Source: Woeseiaceae bacterium (GTDB lineage: Bacteria; Pseudomonadota; Gammaproteobacteria; Steroidobacterales; Woeseiaceae). From it: DNA of 64,000 bases. Shown piece after piece: positions 44,907 through 55,467 of this stretch. The stretch spans positions 1-64,000 of the forward strand of contig JAQWOA010000006.1 of assembly GCA_029246105.1 (NCBI GenBank). Reading direction: 5' to 3'. Within the stretch, counting starts at the first letter, position 1. Every line of letters begins with the position of its first letter. The notes beneath the pieces are model-generated. The model searched no databases, had not been told where the DNA came from, and saw nothing but the letters and a program-made list of their open reading frames with translations. The translations under genes and the position numbers were made by a program.

Positions 44907-46328
44907 TTGTCAACGACCATTATTATACTCATTATATATTTAGCTATGCTCGCAGGCTTGGCTATTTGGAGTCGTCGCGAGACGCGCACTCTGAAAGGGT
45001 ACTATCTGGCTGATAAAAAGTTGCCGTACTGGGTAGTGGCTTTTAGTACTAATGCCACTGGTGAGAGCGGCTGGTTATTGCTTGGTTTATCAGGCATGGG
45101 ATATTTAGTCGGCGTACAAGCTTATTGGGTCGTTGTTGGTGAAGTTCTTGGAATTACTGCGGCTTGGTGGTTTATCGCGAGGCGACTAAAAAAGTTTAGT
45201 GACGAAGCTGATGCAATAACGGTACCTGATTTTTTGGTCGCGAAGTTTCAAGATAAGCTTAACTTGATACGTGGAATTGCAATTGTGATTATTCTTGTAA
45301 TGGCCACTGCTTATATCACAGCACAAATGGTTGCGACGGGCAAAGCGTTTAGTAGTTTTCTTGGAATAGAGTATGCGACAGGAGTCATTCTAGGATCAAT
45401 ATTTATCATTGGTTACACATACGTTGGTGGATACAAGGCAGTGTCGTATACCGATGTCATGCAGGGCGTGCTAATGCTGTTGGGTCTCATTATTGTGCCA
45501 GCGGCCGCAATTTACGCTTCTGGTGGTTGGGAAGAAGTACAGAACAATCTGGTCTTGCAGGACCCATCGCTTGTTAAAATGTTTGCTGTTTCAGATGGCG
45601 GCAAACCGATTTTTATTACTATCGCTAGTTTTCTCGCGATTGGTCTGCCATTTCTAGGTATGCCACAGCTGATGTTGCGATTCATGTCTGCACGAGACGA
45701 TGGTGAGGTTAGAAAGGCCAGAATTGTTTCTTCATTAGTCTTGCTGATCCTCACTTTTGGTGCTGTGACAGCTGGGGTAGCTGGTCGCGCTTTGTTTCCT
45801 GGTCTTGAAGACTCGGAAACTATATTCCCTGTATTGTCGAATAATCTCTTTCCCGAGGTTATTTCGGGCATGCTACTGGTGGTCGTTATATCGGCAATTA
45901 TGTCAACAGTTGACTCATTACTGTTGCTTGTTTCGTCATCAGTCGTTCGGGACGCATATCAGAAGATTATGAAATCAACCAAGAGCGAGGAGGTGCTATC
46001 GACTTATGGTAAGTATGTAACGATTATCATCGGGGCTATTGCAGTTGTACTCGGTATTCAGGAGCCGCAAGTCATATTTGATTTTGTTCTAGCATCCTGG
46101 TCTGGTCTTGGGTCTGCCTTTGGCCCACCAATTATTGGCATTCTTTACAATAAGCGTATTACTTGGGAAGGCGTTGTAGCTGGAATGCTAGGTGGTTTCG
46201 TGGCAAGTGTTACCTGGCTTGTTTGGTTCAAGGCGGATTATTACGGACTTTATGAAGCAATTCCTGGGTTCATATTTGGTTTAGTTTTGACTTACGGCGT
46301 AAGTTGGCTGACTAGCCAGAAAAATTAG
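44907..46328 (+). CDS. Sodium:solute symporter, PutP-like
   Basis: 473-residue SSS transporter with about 13 helices. TGESGWLLLGLSG corresponds to the Na+/proline site of PutP; YVGGYKAVSYTDVMQG and STVDSLLLLVSSSVV are also typical. The start is TTG. Proline or another amino/organic acid is a likely substrate. It is upstream of the cox operon with a 205-bp gap, so probably separate. Confidence 0.88.
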   Translation: MSTTIIILIIYLAMLAGLAIWSRRETRTLKGYYLADKKLPYWVVAFSTNATGESGWLLLGLSGMGYLVGVQAYWVVVGEVLGITAAWWFIARRLKKFSDEADAITVPDFLVAKFQDKLNLIRGIAIVIILVMATAYITAQMVATGKAFSSFLGIEYATGVILGSIFIIGYTYVGGYKAVSYTDVMQGVLMLLGLIIVPAAAIYASGGWEEVQNNLVLQDPSLVKMFAVSDGGKPIFITIASFLAIGLPFLGMPQLMLRFMSARDDGEVRKARIVSSLVLLILTFGAVTAGVAGRALFPGLEDSETIFPVLSNNLFPEVISGMLLVVVISAIMSTVDSLLLLVSSSVVRDAYQKIMKSTKSEEVLSTYGKYVTIIIGAIAVVLGIQEPQVIFDFVLASWSGLGSAFGPPIIGILYNKRITWEGVVAGMLGGFVASVTWLVWFKADYYGLYEAIPGFIFGLVLTYGVSWLTSQKN

Positions 46329-46533
46329 AAATAAAATCTATTAAAATGTGCCCAAAACGTATGGAAAATACTTACTGATTCCACTATCCTTCGCTTGGTT
46401 TTCGTTTGCACGGCTCTTGAAATAAGGAAAAAAGCTTAGCAGTAACGCGAACTGAACAAAATTAAGACTATCGTGGATGTCTCATAAGATCTCCAGATCA
46501 TAAATCGTATGACCCTCAAAGGATGCATGAAGT

Positions 46534-47886
46534 ATGCCCTTAGCTGTTGTTTTGATTTTTCTCGTAGTTGGCTCTCTTGTGTTTCATTTTGTAAGCCCAT
46601 GGACTTTTACAGATTTGGCTTCCAATTGGGAGATGGTGGATTTAACCGTCGACATTACCTTCGTTGTTACTGGTTTTGTCTTTGTTGCTGTGAATCTCTT
46701 TACGGCCTACTGCGTCATAAAATACCGTCATAAGAAGAATGCACGTGCCAACTATGAGCCAGAAAATAAGAAACTTGAATACTGGTTAACGGGGCTAACT
46801 ACAATTGGTGTTGCTGCGATGCTGACACCTGGACTGTTCGTCTGGGATAAGTTTGTAGATGTTCCAGAAGAAGCCCATGTCGTAGAGGTGGTAGGGCAGC
46901 AGTGGCATTGGACTTATCGCTACCCGGGCGTGGATGGCAAGCTTGGCGAAGTAGACGCTGAACGGATTTCAAAAGAAAATCCGTTTGGAATTGATCCAGA
47001 AGATCCAAACGGCCAAGATGATATTGTCGTCTACAATCCTGAGGGGCATATTCCCATTGATCGGCCTGTGAAGTTCTTGCTGCGCTCAAAGGATGTATTA
47101 CACAATTTTACCGTCGCACAGTTTCGCGTGAAGATGGACATGGTGCCCGGTATGACGACGTTCCTATGGTTAACGCCAACTAAGACAGGCCGTTTTGAAT
47201 TACTTTGCGAAGAACTTTGCGGCGTTGGGCATTTTGCTATGCGTGGCGCCATCGTCGTTGATAATCAGGAAGACTTTGATTTGTGGTTGGCGACTCAACC
47301 GACTTTCGGTGAGCTGATGTCACGACCAGCGGGTAATGCGATGGTAGGGTCTGCGTTATATGCACCCTGTGCTGCATGTCATGGCATACAAGGTGGAGGC
47401 AATTTTGACTTAAATGCTCCCAATCTTGCAGGCCAGTCGGATTGGTACCTGAAACGTCAACTTATGAACTACAAGACGGGGCTTCGTGGCACGCATGAGA
47501 AGGACATGTATGGGCGCCAGATGACTGCTATGGTCATGACCTTGGTTAACGAGGCGGCTGTCGATAATGTAGTTGCTTACATAGATACGCTTCCTGGTAG
47601 TCCGGCTCCGTCAACCATTGACGGAAACATTGAACGCGGTCAGAAAACATATGCTGTTTGTGCTTATTGTCATGGCCGTGATGGTATGGGCAATCAAGCT
47701 ACGAACGCACCACGTTTAGCCGGTCTTTCGGACTGGTATATGAAACGTCAACTGCAGAATTGGAATGATGGCGTGCGGGGCACTCACAAACAGGACTATT
47801 ACGGCTATCAGATGGGGCTGTTTAGTCAGATATTAAACGACGAACAAGCGATTGATGACATCATCGCTTACATCAATACTTTATAG
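46534..47886 (+). CDS. coxM: Cytochrome c oxidase subunit II fused to two cytochrome c domains
   Basis: 450 residues. Two N-terminal helices are followed by the cupredoxin domain with the CuA ligands His190, Cys225, Glu227, Cys229, His233 and Met236 (CEELCGVGHFAM). Two C-terminal cytochrome c domains follow: CAACH (279-283) and CAYCH (376-380). GQQWHWTYRYPG is the usual aromatic electron entry. It accepts electrons from a c-type donor. The AAGGATG upstream supports the ATG. It heads a cox operon whose layout recalls Bradyrhizobium coxMNOP. Confidence 0.94.
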   Translation: MPLAVVLIFLVVGSLVFHFVSPWTFTDLASNWEMVDLTVDITFVVTGFVFVAVNLFTAYCVIKYRHKKNARANYEPENKKLEYWLTGLTTIGVAAMLTPGLFVWDKFVDVPEEAHVVEVVGQQWHWTYRYPGVDGKLGEVDAERISKENPFGIDPEDPNGQDDIVVYNPEGHIPIDRPVKFLLRSKDVLHNFTVAQFRVKMDMVPGMTTFLWLTPTKTGRFELLCEELCGVGHFAMRGAIVVDNQEDFDLWLATQPTFGELMSRPAGNAMVGSALYAPCAACHGIQGGGNFDLNAPNLAGQSDWYLKRQLMNYKTGLRGTHEKDMYGRQMTAMVMTLVNEAAVDNVVAYIDTLPGSPAPSTIDGNIERGQKTYAVCAYCHGRDGMGNQATNAPRLAGLSDWYMKRQLQNWNDGVRGTHKQDYYGYQMGLFSQILNDEQAIDDIIAYINTL

Positions 47887-47897
47887 GCTAATAATTT

Positions 47898-49649
47898 ATG
47901 TCTTACGTTGCATTTGCAGATCGTGATCATGAGCAAGACCACCATGACCCGGACACATTTATTACTAAATATGTCTGGAGCCAGGACCATAAGGTCATTG
48001 CAATTCAGTATGGAATCACAGCAATATTGGTTGGCCTGATTGCACTCGGACTGTCAGTCTTGATGCGCTTACAGTTAGGATTTCCTAATGAATATAGTTT
48101 CATCAATCCTGAGAACTATTATCAGTTTGTAACGATGCACGGCATGATCATGGTGATCTACCTGCTGACTGCACTTTTCCTTGGTGGATTCGGTAACTAT
48201 CTGATCCCATTAATGTGCGGTTCACGGGATATGGTATTTCCATACTTAAATATGCTCAGTTATTGGACTTATTTGTTGTCTGTCATCATCCTAATTGCGA
48301 GTTTCTTTGTGGAGGGAGGATCAACGGGAGCAGGATGGACCCTGTATCCACCACAAGCCATTAGTCCCGGCACACCCGGTGTCGATCTTGGCATAATACT
48401 GATGCTTGTATCACTCGCTGTATTTATTGTTGCGTTCACCATGGGTGGATTGAACTACATCACCACGGTTTTGCAGGCGCGATGCAAAGGCATGACGTTG
48501 ATGCGTATGCCATTGTCAGTCTGGGGTATTTTTATAGCAACAGTTCTTGGTCTACTCGCATTCCCAGCATTGCTGGTCAGTGCAATCATGATGTTGTTTG
48601 ATAAGACACTCATGACCAGTTTTTTCATGCCAGCTGTAAGTTCCATGGGCGTTGATCCTGGTTATACTGGTGGCAGTCCTATTCTGTTCCAACATTTGTT
48701 CTGGTTTTTTGGGCACCCTGAGGTCTACATTGTGGCTTTACCGGCGTTCGGTATTGTTTCTGACCTTCTCAGCACGCATGCGAGAAAGAATATTTTTGGT
48801 TATCGCATGATGGTCTGGGCTATTATTGTAATAGGTGGGTTGAGCTTTATTGTTTGGGCTCACCATATGTATGTTAGCGGCATGAACCCATATTTTGGAT
48901 TCTTCTTTGCGACAACGACGCTGATCATCGCCGTACCAACGGCTATAAAAGTTTACAATTGGGTGCTGACCCTATGGCAAGGCAACATTCACCTTCGGGT
49001 GCCAATGCTATTTTCGATAGGCTTCATCTTTACTTTTATTCATGGCGGTTTAACCGGCCTTTTCCTAGGTAATGTGACGATTGATTTACCGTTGTCAGAT
49101 ACTTACTTCGTTGTAGCACACTTCCATATGGTTATGGGTGTATCACCAGTGCTCGTCGTTTTCGGAGCGATTTATCACTGGTGGCCGAAGATTACTGGAA
49201 AGATGTACAACGAAACCTTGGGCAAATGGCATTTCTGGATGACATTTCTCGGCACTTATGCGATCTACCTGCCAATGCATTATTTGGGTTTTGCTGGTGT
49301 TCCGCGACGCTACTTTGCGATGGGTAACACTGACTTCCTTCCTGATTCGGCACAGGATTTGAATGCGGCAATTACAATATCGGCAGTGTTTGTCGCAGCC
49401 ACACAGCTTCTGTTCTTTATTAATATGATCTGGAGCCTCAAGAGTGGACCTAAGTCGGATCCTAATCCATGGGATGCCACGACGCTTGAGTGGCAAACAC
49501 CGGATCATCCACCCAAACATGGTAACTGGGGACATGAGTTACCGGAAGTACATCGTTGGGCCTACGATTACAGTGTGCCGGGCTATGAGGACGATTTTAT
49601 TCCTCAAAATGTTGCTGCGGATAAAGCGCCGGTGGGTGAGGGGCATTAG
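47898..49649 (+). CDS. coxN: Cytochrome c oxidase subunit I
   Basis: 583-residue 12-helix haem-copper oxidase core. Haem and CuB ligands are in TMHGMIMV, FFGHPEVYI, VWAHHMYVSGM and VVAHFHMVMG. The GHPEV Glu marks an A1-type D-channel, and the Tyr after it is the cross-linked one. FLPDSAQDLNAAITI lies in a late loop. It reduces O2 and pumps protons. Confidence 0.96.
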   Translation: MSYVAFADRDHEQDHHDPDTFITKYVWSQDHKVIAIQYGITAILVGLIALGLSVLMRLQLGFPNEYSFINPENYYQFVTMHGMIMVIYLLTALFLGGFGNYLIPLMCGSRDMVFPYLNMLSYWTYLLSVIILIASFFVEGGSTGAGWTLYPPQAISPGTPGVDLGIILMLVSLAVFIVAFTMGGLNYITTVLQARCKGMTLMRMPLSVWGIFIATVLGLLAFPALLVSAIMMLFDKTLMTSFFMPAVSSMGVDPGYTGGSPILFQHLFWFFGHPEVYIVALPAFGIVSDLLSTHARKNIFGYRMMVWAIIVIGGLSFIVWAHHMYVSGMNPYFGFFFATTTLIIAVPTAIKVYNWVLTLWQGNIHLRVPMLFSIGFIFTFIHGGLTGLFLGNVTIDLPLSDTYFVVAHFHMVMGVSPVLVVFGAIYHWWPKITGKMYNETLGKWHFWMTFLGTYAIYLPMHYLGFAGVPRRYFAMGNTDFLPDSAQDLNAAITISAVFVAATQLLFFINMIWSLKSGPKSDPNPWDATTLEWQTPDHPPKHGNWGHELPEVHRWAYDYSVPGYEDDFIPQNVAADKAPVGEGH

Positions 49650-50324
49650 GTGACTGTTGCTTTAGTTTTTCTCGCAATTATCCTTGCGACTTTGTTGGGC
49701 TGGCTGTTCAAGCAGACTCTCAATGCAGCGCCGTGGGAAATGGAAGCAGTAAGCGATTTGGCCCATCATGGCCCGTTAGGCGGAACGATTGACAAAAGTA
49801 AATTGATTGCTTTATTAGCATTCATGGCAGTAGCTTCGTCGTTTTTTGCATTAATTCTTAGCGCCTATGCTTTACGAATGGAGCTTGGGGATTGGGTGCC
49901 CCTGACAGAACCGCAGCTTCTATGGATGAATACGGCGATACTGATTGTCGCGAGTATTGTTTTCCAGTGGACACGCAATGCAGCCATAAACGACTGGCAG
50001 AGCCGTTTGAAGCCGGGACTAATAATCACTGGTGCTCTTACATTGGGATTTGTGCTTGGACAATTTATTGCATGGCAGCAGTTACAAAATTCAGGTCAAC
50101 TTGTTTCGAGCAATCCGTCTAATGGGTTTTTCTATTTATTGACGGGAGCACATGCGATTCACATTCTTGGTGGATTATATGTTTGGGCAAGAGCGACATT
50201 AAAGTTTGTTGCTGGCTCTGGAGACACTGAGGGGATTCGTCGCAGTATTGAACTATGTACGATTTATTGGCATTTCCTGCTAATCGTTTGGTTAGTACTT
50301 TTTGGTTTGCTGTTGTCGACCTGA
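49650..50324 (+). CDS. coxO: Haem-copper oxidase subunit III (first copy)
   Basis: 224 residues, five to six helices. GFFYLLTGAHAIHILGGLYVWA and the C-terminal CTIYWHFLLIVWLVLFGLL match subunit III. The GTG directly follows the coxN stop. N-terminal residues WEMEAVSDLAHHGPLGG are soluble. It occupies the position where many gammaproteobacteria have the Cu-chaperone gene ctaG. Confidence 0.88.
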   Translation: MTVALVFLAIILATLLGWLFKQTLNAAPWEMEAVSDLAHHGPLGGTIDKSKLIALLAFMAVASSFFALILSAYALRMELGDWVPLTEPQLLWMNTAILIVASIVFQWTRNAAINDWQSRLKPGLIITGALTLGFVLGQFIAWQQLQNSGQLVSSNPSNGFFYLLTGAHAIHILGGLYVWARATLKFVAGSGDTEGIRRSIELCTIYWHFLLIVWLVLFGLLLST

Positions 50325-50347
50325 TTTATTTGGTTTAAGGGGTTTCT

Positions 50348-51034
50348 ATGTCAGAAGCAGTATTATATAGCGGAGAAAAAGAAGCTGAGGGCACGGAAGG
50401 TCTTATAGAAGATTGGTCCCGGGACAAGCAGGTCTTTGGCGTGCCGTGGGGTAAAGCCATGATGTGGATTTTCCTTCTCTCGGACACCTTTATTTTCAGT
50501 TGTTTCCTTGTGGGCTATATGTCTGCTCGAATTGCAACAACAGATCCATGGCCGAATCCGTCTGAGGTTTTTGCACTAGAAGCATTCGGATACCCAGTGC
50601 CATTGCTCTTAATCGCAATAATGACCTTTATCTTGATTACGTCGTCTGGCACGATGGCCCTTGCTGTAAACATGGGTTATCGCAAGAATAAAAAAGCAAC
50701 ATTTTGGCTTATGTTTGCTACCGCGATACTCGGTGCTTCCTTTGTCGGTATGCAGGCGTTTGAATGGTCCAAGCTAATAGCAGAGGGCGTGCGGCCATGG
50801 GAAAATCCGTTCGGCGCCGCACAATTTGGCTCGAGTTTTTTCATGATTACAGGCTTTCATGGAATGCATGTATCCGCTGGTGTTATTTATTTACTCGTGG
50901 TTGCTTTTAGAGTTAAGAATGGCTTTTACGATAAGGTACCGGATGGATATAAAATTGTTGAGATCGCAGGTCTTTATTGGCACTTTGTCGATCTCGTTTG
51001 GGTATTTATTTTTGCATTTTTCTACCTCTGGTAA
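50348..51034 (+). CDS. coxP: Haem-copper oxidase subunit III (second copy)
   Basis: 228 residues. FGVPWGKAMMWIFLLSDTFIFSCFLVGY, FFMITGFHGMHVSAGVIYLL and LYWHFVDLVWVFIFAFFYLW are classic subunit III motifs. It is clearly diverged from the copy 24 bp upstream, so the two are not a recent duplication. Both probably sit in the same complex or form alternative versions. Confidence 0.93.
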   Translation: MSEAVLYSGEKEAEGTEGLIEDWSRDKQVFGVPWGKAMMWIFLLSDTFIFSCFLVGYMSARIATTDPWPNPSEVFALEAFGYPVPLLLIAIMTFILITSSGTMALAVNMGYRKNKKATFWLMFATAILGASFVGMQAFEWSKLIAEGVRPWENPFGAAQFGSSFFMITGFHGMHVSAGVIYLLVVAFRVKNGFYDKVPDGYKIVEIAGLYWHFVDLVWVFIFAFFYLW

Positions 51035-51052
51035 AAAATAGGACTAATCGCT

Positions 51053-51397
51053 ATGTCAGACGATGGGACACAACATCCACTAAAAATTTATTGGATTATG
51101 TGGGTTGCACTTTTTGTACTTAGCTCGTTTTCGTACGCAACAGACTTTATGGATAGAGGGGCGTTACGAACATTCTTGATTTTACTATTTATGTTTATCA
51201 AGGCTGCTGGAATTACTTGGATCTTCATGCATATGGGTTGGGAGCGGTTAGCGCTAAAAATTGCTATATTGGGACCACCAGTTGCAATTCTGGTGCTTAT
51301 CTACTTGATGTCTGTAGAGGGTATTTATGTAGAGGATTCCAGATTAGAGCATTATGGTGAAAGTACGATGGAAGTATTACCTCCTGTACATCATTAG
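51053..51397 (+). CDS. Cytochrome c oxidase subunit IV-like protein
   Basis: 114 residues with three hydrophobic helices (IYWIMWVALFVLSSFSYATD, FLILLFMFIKAAGITWIFMHM, AILGPPVAILVLIYLMS). This matches the small prokaryotic subunit IV (CyoD/CtaF-like). It ends the operon, 25 bp before a strong terminator. Confidence 0.87.
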   Translation: MSDDGTQHPLKIYWIMWVALFVLSSFSYATDFMDRGALRTFLILLFMFIKAAGITWIFMHMGWERLALKIAILGPPVAILVLIYLMSVEGIYVEDSRLEHYGESTMEVLPPVHH

Positions 51398-51419
51398 TAA
51401 TCCATGATGTATGATCGAA

Positions 51420-51443
51420 AGGGTCCGCTTGCGGGCCTTTTTT
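51420..51443 (+). terminator. Rho-independent terminator of the cox operon
   Basis: GGTCCGC-TT-GCGGGCC (51422-51437) forms a GC-rich hairpin with one G-T pair, followed by TTTTTT (51438-51443). Located 23 bp after the last cox gene. Confidence 0.88.
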
Positions 51444-51522
51444 GTTTGGCCTTACAATGAAACTTTGATCCCAGAAAGAATCTTATTTGAAATGACTCAA
51501 GCAGTACTATTGGACCTTAAGA

Positions 51523-52752
51523 ATGAGCAATAATGCTGTTCCTGTAAGAGCGATTGTCCTTGTGCTGGACTCTTTTGGCATTGGTGCGACAGCGGATGCT
51601 AATAAGTTTGGTGATATTGGCGCTGACACTTTTGGGCATATTGCTGCTGAACGTGCAGCATCGGCGTCTGGCCCTTTAAATTTACCCAATTTGGCACGAC
51701 TTGGACTATTTCATGCCGGCCAGGAAAGTACTGGAGTGTTTGCGCCCGGTTATAATCCTGATATTGAAGTCGTCGGTGCTTATGGTTATGCAGCAGAGCT
51801 CAGTAGTGGAAAAGATACACCGAGCGGGCATTGGGAAATTGCGGGTTTACCTGTTTTGTTTGAATGGGGTTACTTCACCGATCAGGACAAAACTTTTCCA
51901 GAGGAGTTGTTAAAGGAGTTGATCCAGCGAGGTAATCTACCTGGAGTCCTCGGAAATTGTCATGCATCAGGAACCACTATTATCTCTGAGTTAGGGGATG
52001 AGCATGTAAAAAGTGGTATGCCAATTGTTTATACTTCATCAGATAGTGTGTTCCAGATAGCCTGTCATGAGGAGGCATTCGGACTGGATCGGCTTTACGA
52101 GCTTAGCGATATCGCTCGAGAACTGGTCGATAAGTACAATATTGGACGAGTAATTGCTCGACCATTCGTTGGTGATGGACCTCGAACTTATGTACGTACT
52201 GGCAATCGACGTGATTTGACGACACCACCGCATGCGCCGACAGTACTAGATAGGTTGGTGGAAAGTGGCGGCAATGTTATCGGTATTGGCAAAATCTCAG
52301 ATATTTATGCTGATATGGGTATTACGAAAAAAATAAAGGTTAGCGGAAATGAAGCGCTATTTGACGCTACTCTCACCGCGATGCATGAGACGGGAGATCG
52401 CTCTATTATTTTTACGAACTTCGTAGATTTCGATATGTTGTTCGGACATCGTCGAGATGTTGATGGTTATGCGAGAGCACTCGAGCATCTTGATACACGG
52501 CTCCCCGAAATTATTGATTTGATGGGTGAGGGCGATTTGCTGATTTTATGTGCTGACCATGGTTGTGATCCTACTTGGCCGGGGAGTGATCACACGCGAG
52601 AACATGTTCCTGTGTTAGCACTTGGCTCTGGTATTGCAGCTGGATCATTGGGAAAAAGAGAATCATTTGCGGATATAGGCCAAAGTTTGGCAGTACACTT
52701 TGACCTTTCACCGATGGATTATGGAACGAGCTTCATTAATGCTATTCGCTGA
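51523..52752 (+). CDS. deoB: Phosphopentomutase
   Basis: 409 residues, alkaline-phosphatase fold. It interconverts (deoxy)ribose 1- and 5-phosphates. Metal/catalytic blocks [41 protein letters not shown] (phospho-Thr region) and [22 protein letters not shown] are complete. It overlaps deoA by 14 bp. Together they channel nucleoside sugars into central metabolism. Confidence 0.97.
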   Translation: MSNNAVPVRAIVLVLDSFGIGATADANKFGDIGADTFGHIAAERAASASGPLNLPNLARLGLFHAGQESTGVFAPGYNPDIEVVGAYGYAAELSSGKDTPSGHWEIAGLPVLFEWGYFTDQDKTFPEELLKELIQRGNLPGVLGNCHASGTTIISELGDEHVKSGMPIVYTSSDSVFQIACHEEAFGLDRLYELSDIARELVDKYNIGRVIARPFVGDGPRTYVRTGNRRDLTTPPHAPTVLDRLVESGGNVIGIGKISDIYADMGITKKIKVSGNEALFDATLTAMHETGDRSIIFTNFVDFDMLFGHRRDVDGYARALEHLDTRLPEIIDLMGEGDLLILCADHGCDPTWPGSDHTREHVPVLALGSGIAAGSLGKRESFADIGQSLAVHFDLSPMDYGTSFINAIR

Positions 52753-54052
52753 TGTAATTCGTACCAAACGTGATGGCAATGAACTGACTGATAAACAAAT
52801 TCAGTTTTTCGTAGATGGACTTGCTGATGACAGCATTCCTGCAGAGCAGATTTCATCACTTGCGATGGCAATATTTATCAAATCAATGACATTTGAAGAA
52901 GCTGGGCGACTGACGAATAAAATGGCAGCATCCGGAACCATGCTTGACTGGGAGAAAGAGGATCTTGGCGGACCAGTCATCGATAAACATTCCACTGGCG
53001 GTGTAGGCGATAAGGTTAGTTTTATGTTGGCCCCAATCGCAGCAGCCTGTGGCTGTTTTGTGCCGATGATTGCCGGGCGTGGCCTTGGGCATACCGGTGG
53101 CACAATCGATAAAGTTGAGTCGATACAAGGTTACAACGCTACACCACATTTTGATGCGTTTCGAAAGACAGTCAAAAATATTGGTTGCGCGATAATTGGA
53201 CAGACAGAGGAATTGGCACCCGCTGACCGACGTTTTTATGCGATCAGAGATGTCACCGCAACTGTGGAATCAGTACCGCTGATAACAGCATCAATCCTAT
53301 CCAAGAAAATAGCTGCGGGCCTTCAAGGCCTCGTTATTGATGTAAAAGTAGGCTCAGGTGCTTTTATGAAAACGACTGATAGGGCTCATGAGCTCGCTAA
53401 CAGTCTTATCCAAACAGCAGAAAAAGCCGGTCTAAAGTCTCACGCTATCATCACCGACATGAATGAGGTGCTTGGATCTACAGCGGGTAATGCCGTAGAG
53501 ATTCGAGAGTCAGTACTCTATTTGCGTAACGATGTTCGCGAGTCGCGTCTCAATGATGTTGTTTTGTCTCTTTGCACAGAAATGTTAATTATTGGGGGTA
53601 TTACAAACGATCGTGATATCGCTCGCGAGCGATGCGAGCAAGCGGTAAGCAGCGGTAAAGCTGCGGAAATCTTTGGGCAGATGACGGCCGCACTCGGCGG
53701 CCCCATAGACTTTATTGAGAATTATGATAAGTACTTGCCGAAAGCGCCGGTAGTACGAGATTTGTATGCTGACGGATATGTAGAAAGTATTGATACTCAT
53801 GCTGTTGGTAATGTGATCATTGGGCTTGGGGGTGGTAGAAGTAAAGCAGATGACATTCTTGATTTATCAGTAGGCTTCACGAATATCGCATCAATCGGAA
53901 CGAAGCTGAGTATCGACAGGCCGCTTGCGGTTATACATGCGTCGAGCGTATCGGATGCAGATCTCGCCGCTAAAAATTTACTTAATGCTTACACCTTGAG
54001 TGAATCAGTGCCAACTCAACGATCTATAGTTAATGAGACTTTGACGGTTTAA
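52739..54052 (+). CDS. deoA: Thymidine phosphorylase
   Basis: 437 residues from the ATG at 52739 (GGAACGAG upstream); a longer frame to 52700 lies wholly inside deoB and is not homologous. [38 protein letters not shown] and GSGAFMKTT are family signatures. It cleaves thymidine or deoxyuridine with phosphate. It is coupled to deoB and 62 bp upstream of nupC. Confidence 0.97.
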   Translation: MLFADVIRTKRDGNELTDKQIQFFVDGLADDSIPAEQISSLAMAIFIKSMTFEEAGRLTNKMAASGTMLDWEKEDLGGPVIDKHSTGGVGDKVSFMLAPIAAACGCFVPMIAGRGLGHTGGTIDKVESIQGYNATPHFDAFRKTVKNIGCAIIGQTEELAPADRRFYAIRDVTATVESVPLITASILSKKIAAGLQGLVIDVKVGSGAFMKTTDRAHELANSLIQTAEKAGLKSHAIITDMNEVLGSTAGNAVEIRESVLYLRNDVRESRLNDVVLSLCTEMLIIGGITNDRDIARERCEQAVSSGKAAEIFGQMTAALGGPIDFIENYDKYLPKAPVVRDLYADGYVESIDTHAVGNVIIGLGGGRSKADDILDLSVGFTNIASIGTKLSIDRPLAVIHASSVSDADLAAKNLLNAYTLSESVPTQRSIVNETLTV

Positions 54053-54114
54053 TAGCCACTTTGCGGTATGCTAAAGACTACCTCCAATAATGAGGGGTAG
54101 CTGGGAGGAATAAT

Positions 54115-55338
54115 ATGCAGAATCTGATCGGCTTGGTTGGAATAATTGTACTTCTGGGCATTGCTGTCGCCTTTTCGAGTAATCGCAAAAAGATCAATAT
54201 ACGTATTGTTGGTGCAGCGTTAGGATTACAGGCAGCTGTTGCTGCTCTAGTTTTGTATTTTGAACCAGGACGTACAGCGATCGACTGGATGAGCACAGGA
54301 GTACTGGCGGTAATCGGTTCTTCAAAAGCTGGTATCGATATGGTGTTCGGTCCGCTGGCTGATCTTAGCAAAATAGAGTTTATTTTTGCCGTCCAGGTTC
54401 TGTCAGTTATTATTTTCTTTTCAGCTTTGATGTCAGTGATGTATCACCTGAGGATTATGGAGTGGATCGTTAAGATTGTCGGTGGTGGAGTACACAAAAT
54501 TGTTGGCACGGGTGCTATCGAATCGATGAATGCAGCAGCAAATATTTTTGTCGGACAAACAGAAGCACCGCTTGCTATTAGGCCTTATTTGAAGAATCTG
54601 ACGGAAGCGCAAATTTTTACAGTTATGGTATCTGGCGTAGCATCGATTGCGGGAACAATGCTCGCGGGTTATGTCCTCATGGGGGCCGAACTTAAATATT
54701 TGTTGGCTGCCTCAATTATGGCTGCACCAGGCGGCTTATTGATGGCGAAAATTATTATGCCGGACGATGAAGTGGTACCCAATGGCGGGCATGAAAAAAT
54801 CATCATGGAGCCAAGTCGCCATAAGAACGTTATCCTTGCAGCTGCCTCCGGAACGACTGACGGATTACGTCTTGCAGCCAATGTTGGAGCAATGTTGATT
54901 GCTTTTGTAGCATTGATCGCATTATTTAATGGATTAGTCGGCGGGCTTTTCAGTTTATTCGGAATAGAAGGCGTTACGCTGCAGTTTTTGCTTGGTAAGC
55001 TTTTTCAGCCGTTGATGTACCTCCTGAGCATACCGTGGACTGAAGCCGCTGCCGCGGGTGCCTTATTTGGCGAAAAAATAGTCCTCAATGAGTTCGTTGC
55101 ATTTTCGCATCTGGGTGAGTCTTTAGCGGGAATGAGTCCTCGAACTATTGCGATCACAACTTTTTCTTTATGTGGTTTTGCCAATTTATCTTCGATAGCG
55201 GTTTTGTTGGGTGGTCTTGGAGTCCTTGTACCAGAGAAGAGAGATTTAATCGGTCGCTTTGGCATTAAAGCAGTATTGGCGGGCTCACTTTCCAACCTAA
55301 TGAGCGCAGCGCTGGCTGGGTTGATGCTGAGCTTCTAA
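54115..55338 (+). CDS. nupC: NupC-family nucleoside transporter
   Basis: 407-residue inner-membrane concentrative nucleoside transporter. FVGQTEAPLAIRPYLKNLTEAQIFTVMVSG and the C-terminal LCGFANLSSIAVLLGGLGVLVPEKR are diagnostic. An SD (GGGAGGAAT) precedes the ATG. It completes a deoB-deoA-nupC salvage operon. Confidence 0.96.
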   Translation: MQNLIGLVGIIVLLGIAVAFSSNRKKINIRIVGAALGLQAAVAALVLYFEPGRTAIDWMSTGVLAVIGSSKAGIDMVFGPLADLSKIEFIFAVQVLSVIIFFSALMSVMYHLRIMEWIVKIVGGGVHKIVGTGAIESMNAAANIFVGQTEAPLAIRPYLKNLTEAQIFTVMVSGVASIAGTMLAGYVLMGAELKYLLAASIMAAPGGLLMAKIIMPDDEVVPNGGHEKIIMEPSRHKNVILAAASGTTDGLRLAANVGAMLIAFVALIALFNGLVGGLFSLFGIEGVTLQFLLGKLFQPLMYLLSIPWTEAAAAGALFGEKIVLNEFVAFSHLGESLAGMSPRTIAITTFSLCGFANLSSIAVLLGGLGVLVPEKRDLIGRFGIKAVLAGSLSNLMSAALAGLMLSF

Positions 55339-55467
55339 TGCAATTAGCCTTGAAGGCCTAACACTCGATTATCATTCATTGTGATTCAGGCTAGGGCGAT
55401 GTTTCACTGTTAAGCTAGCAAAAATAATTAGACTTAAGATGTGGATTAAAAAGAATTTTACGAGTTG

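Noticed and set aside
52700-52738. Longer deoA start inside deoB
   Set aside because: DeoA homology begins with the ATG at 52739; the extra residues are deoB read out of frame.
55344-55361. TTAGCCTT/AAGGCCTAA hairpin after nupC
   Set aside because: Contains a bulge and lacks a T-tract.
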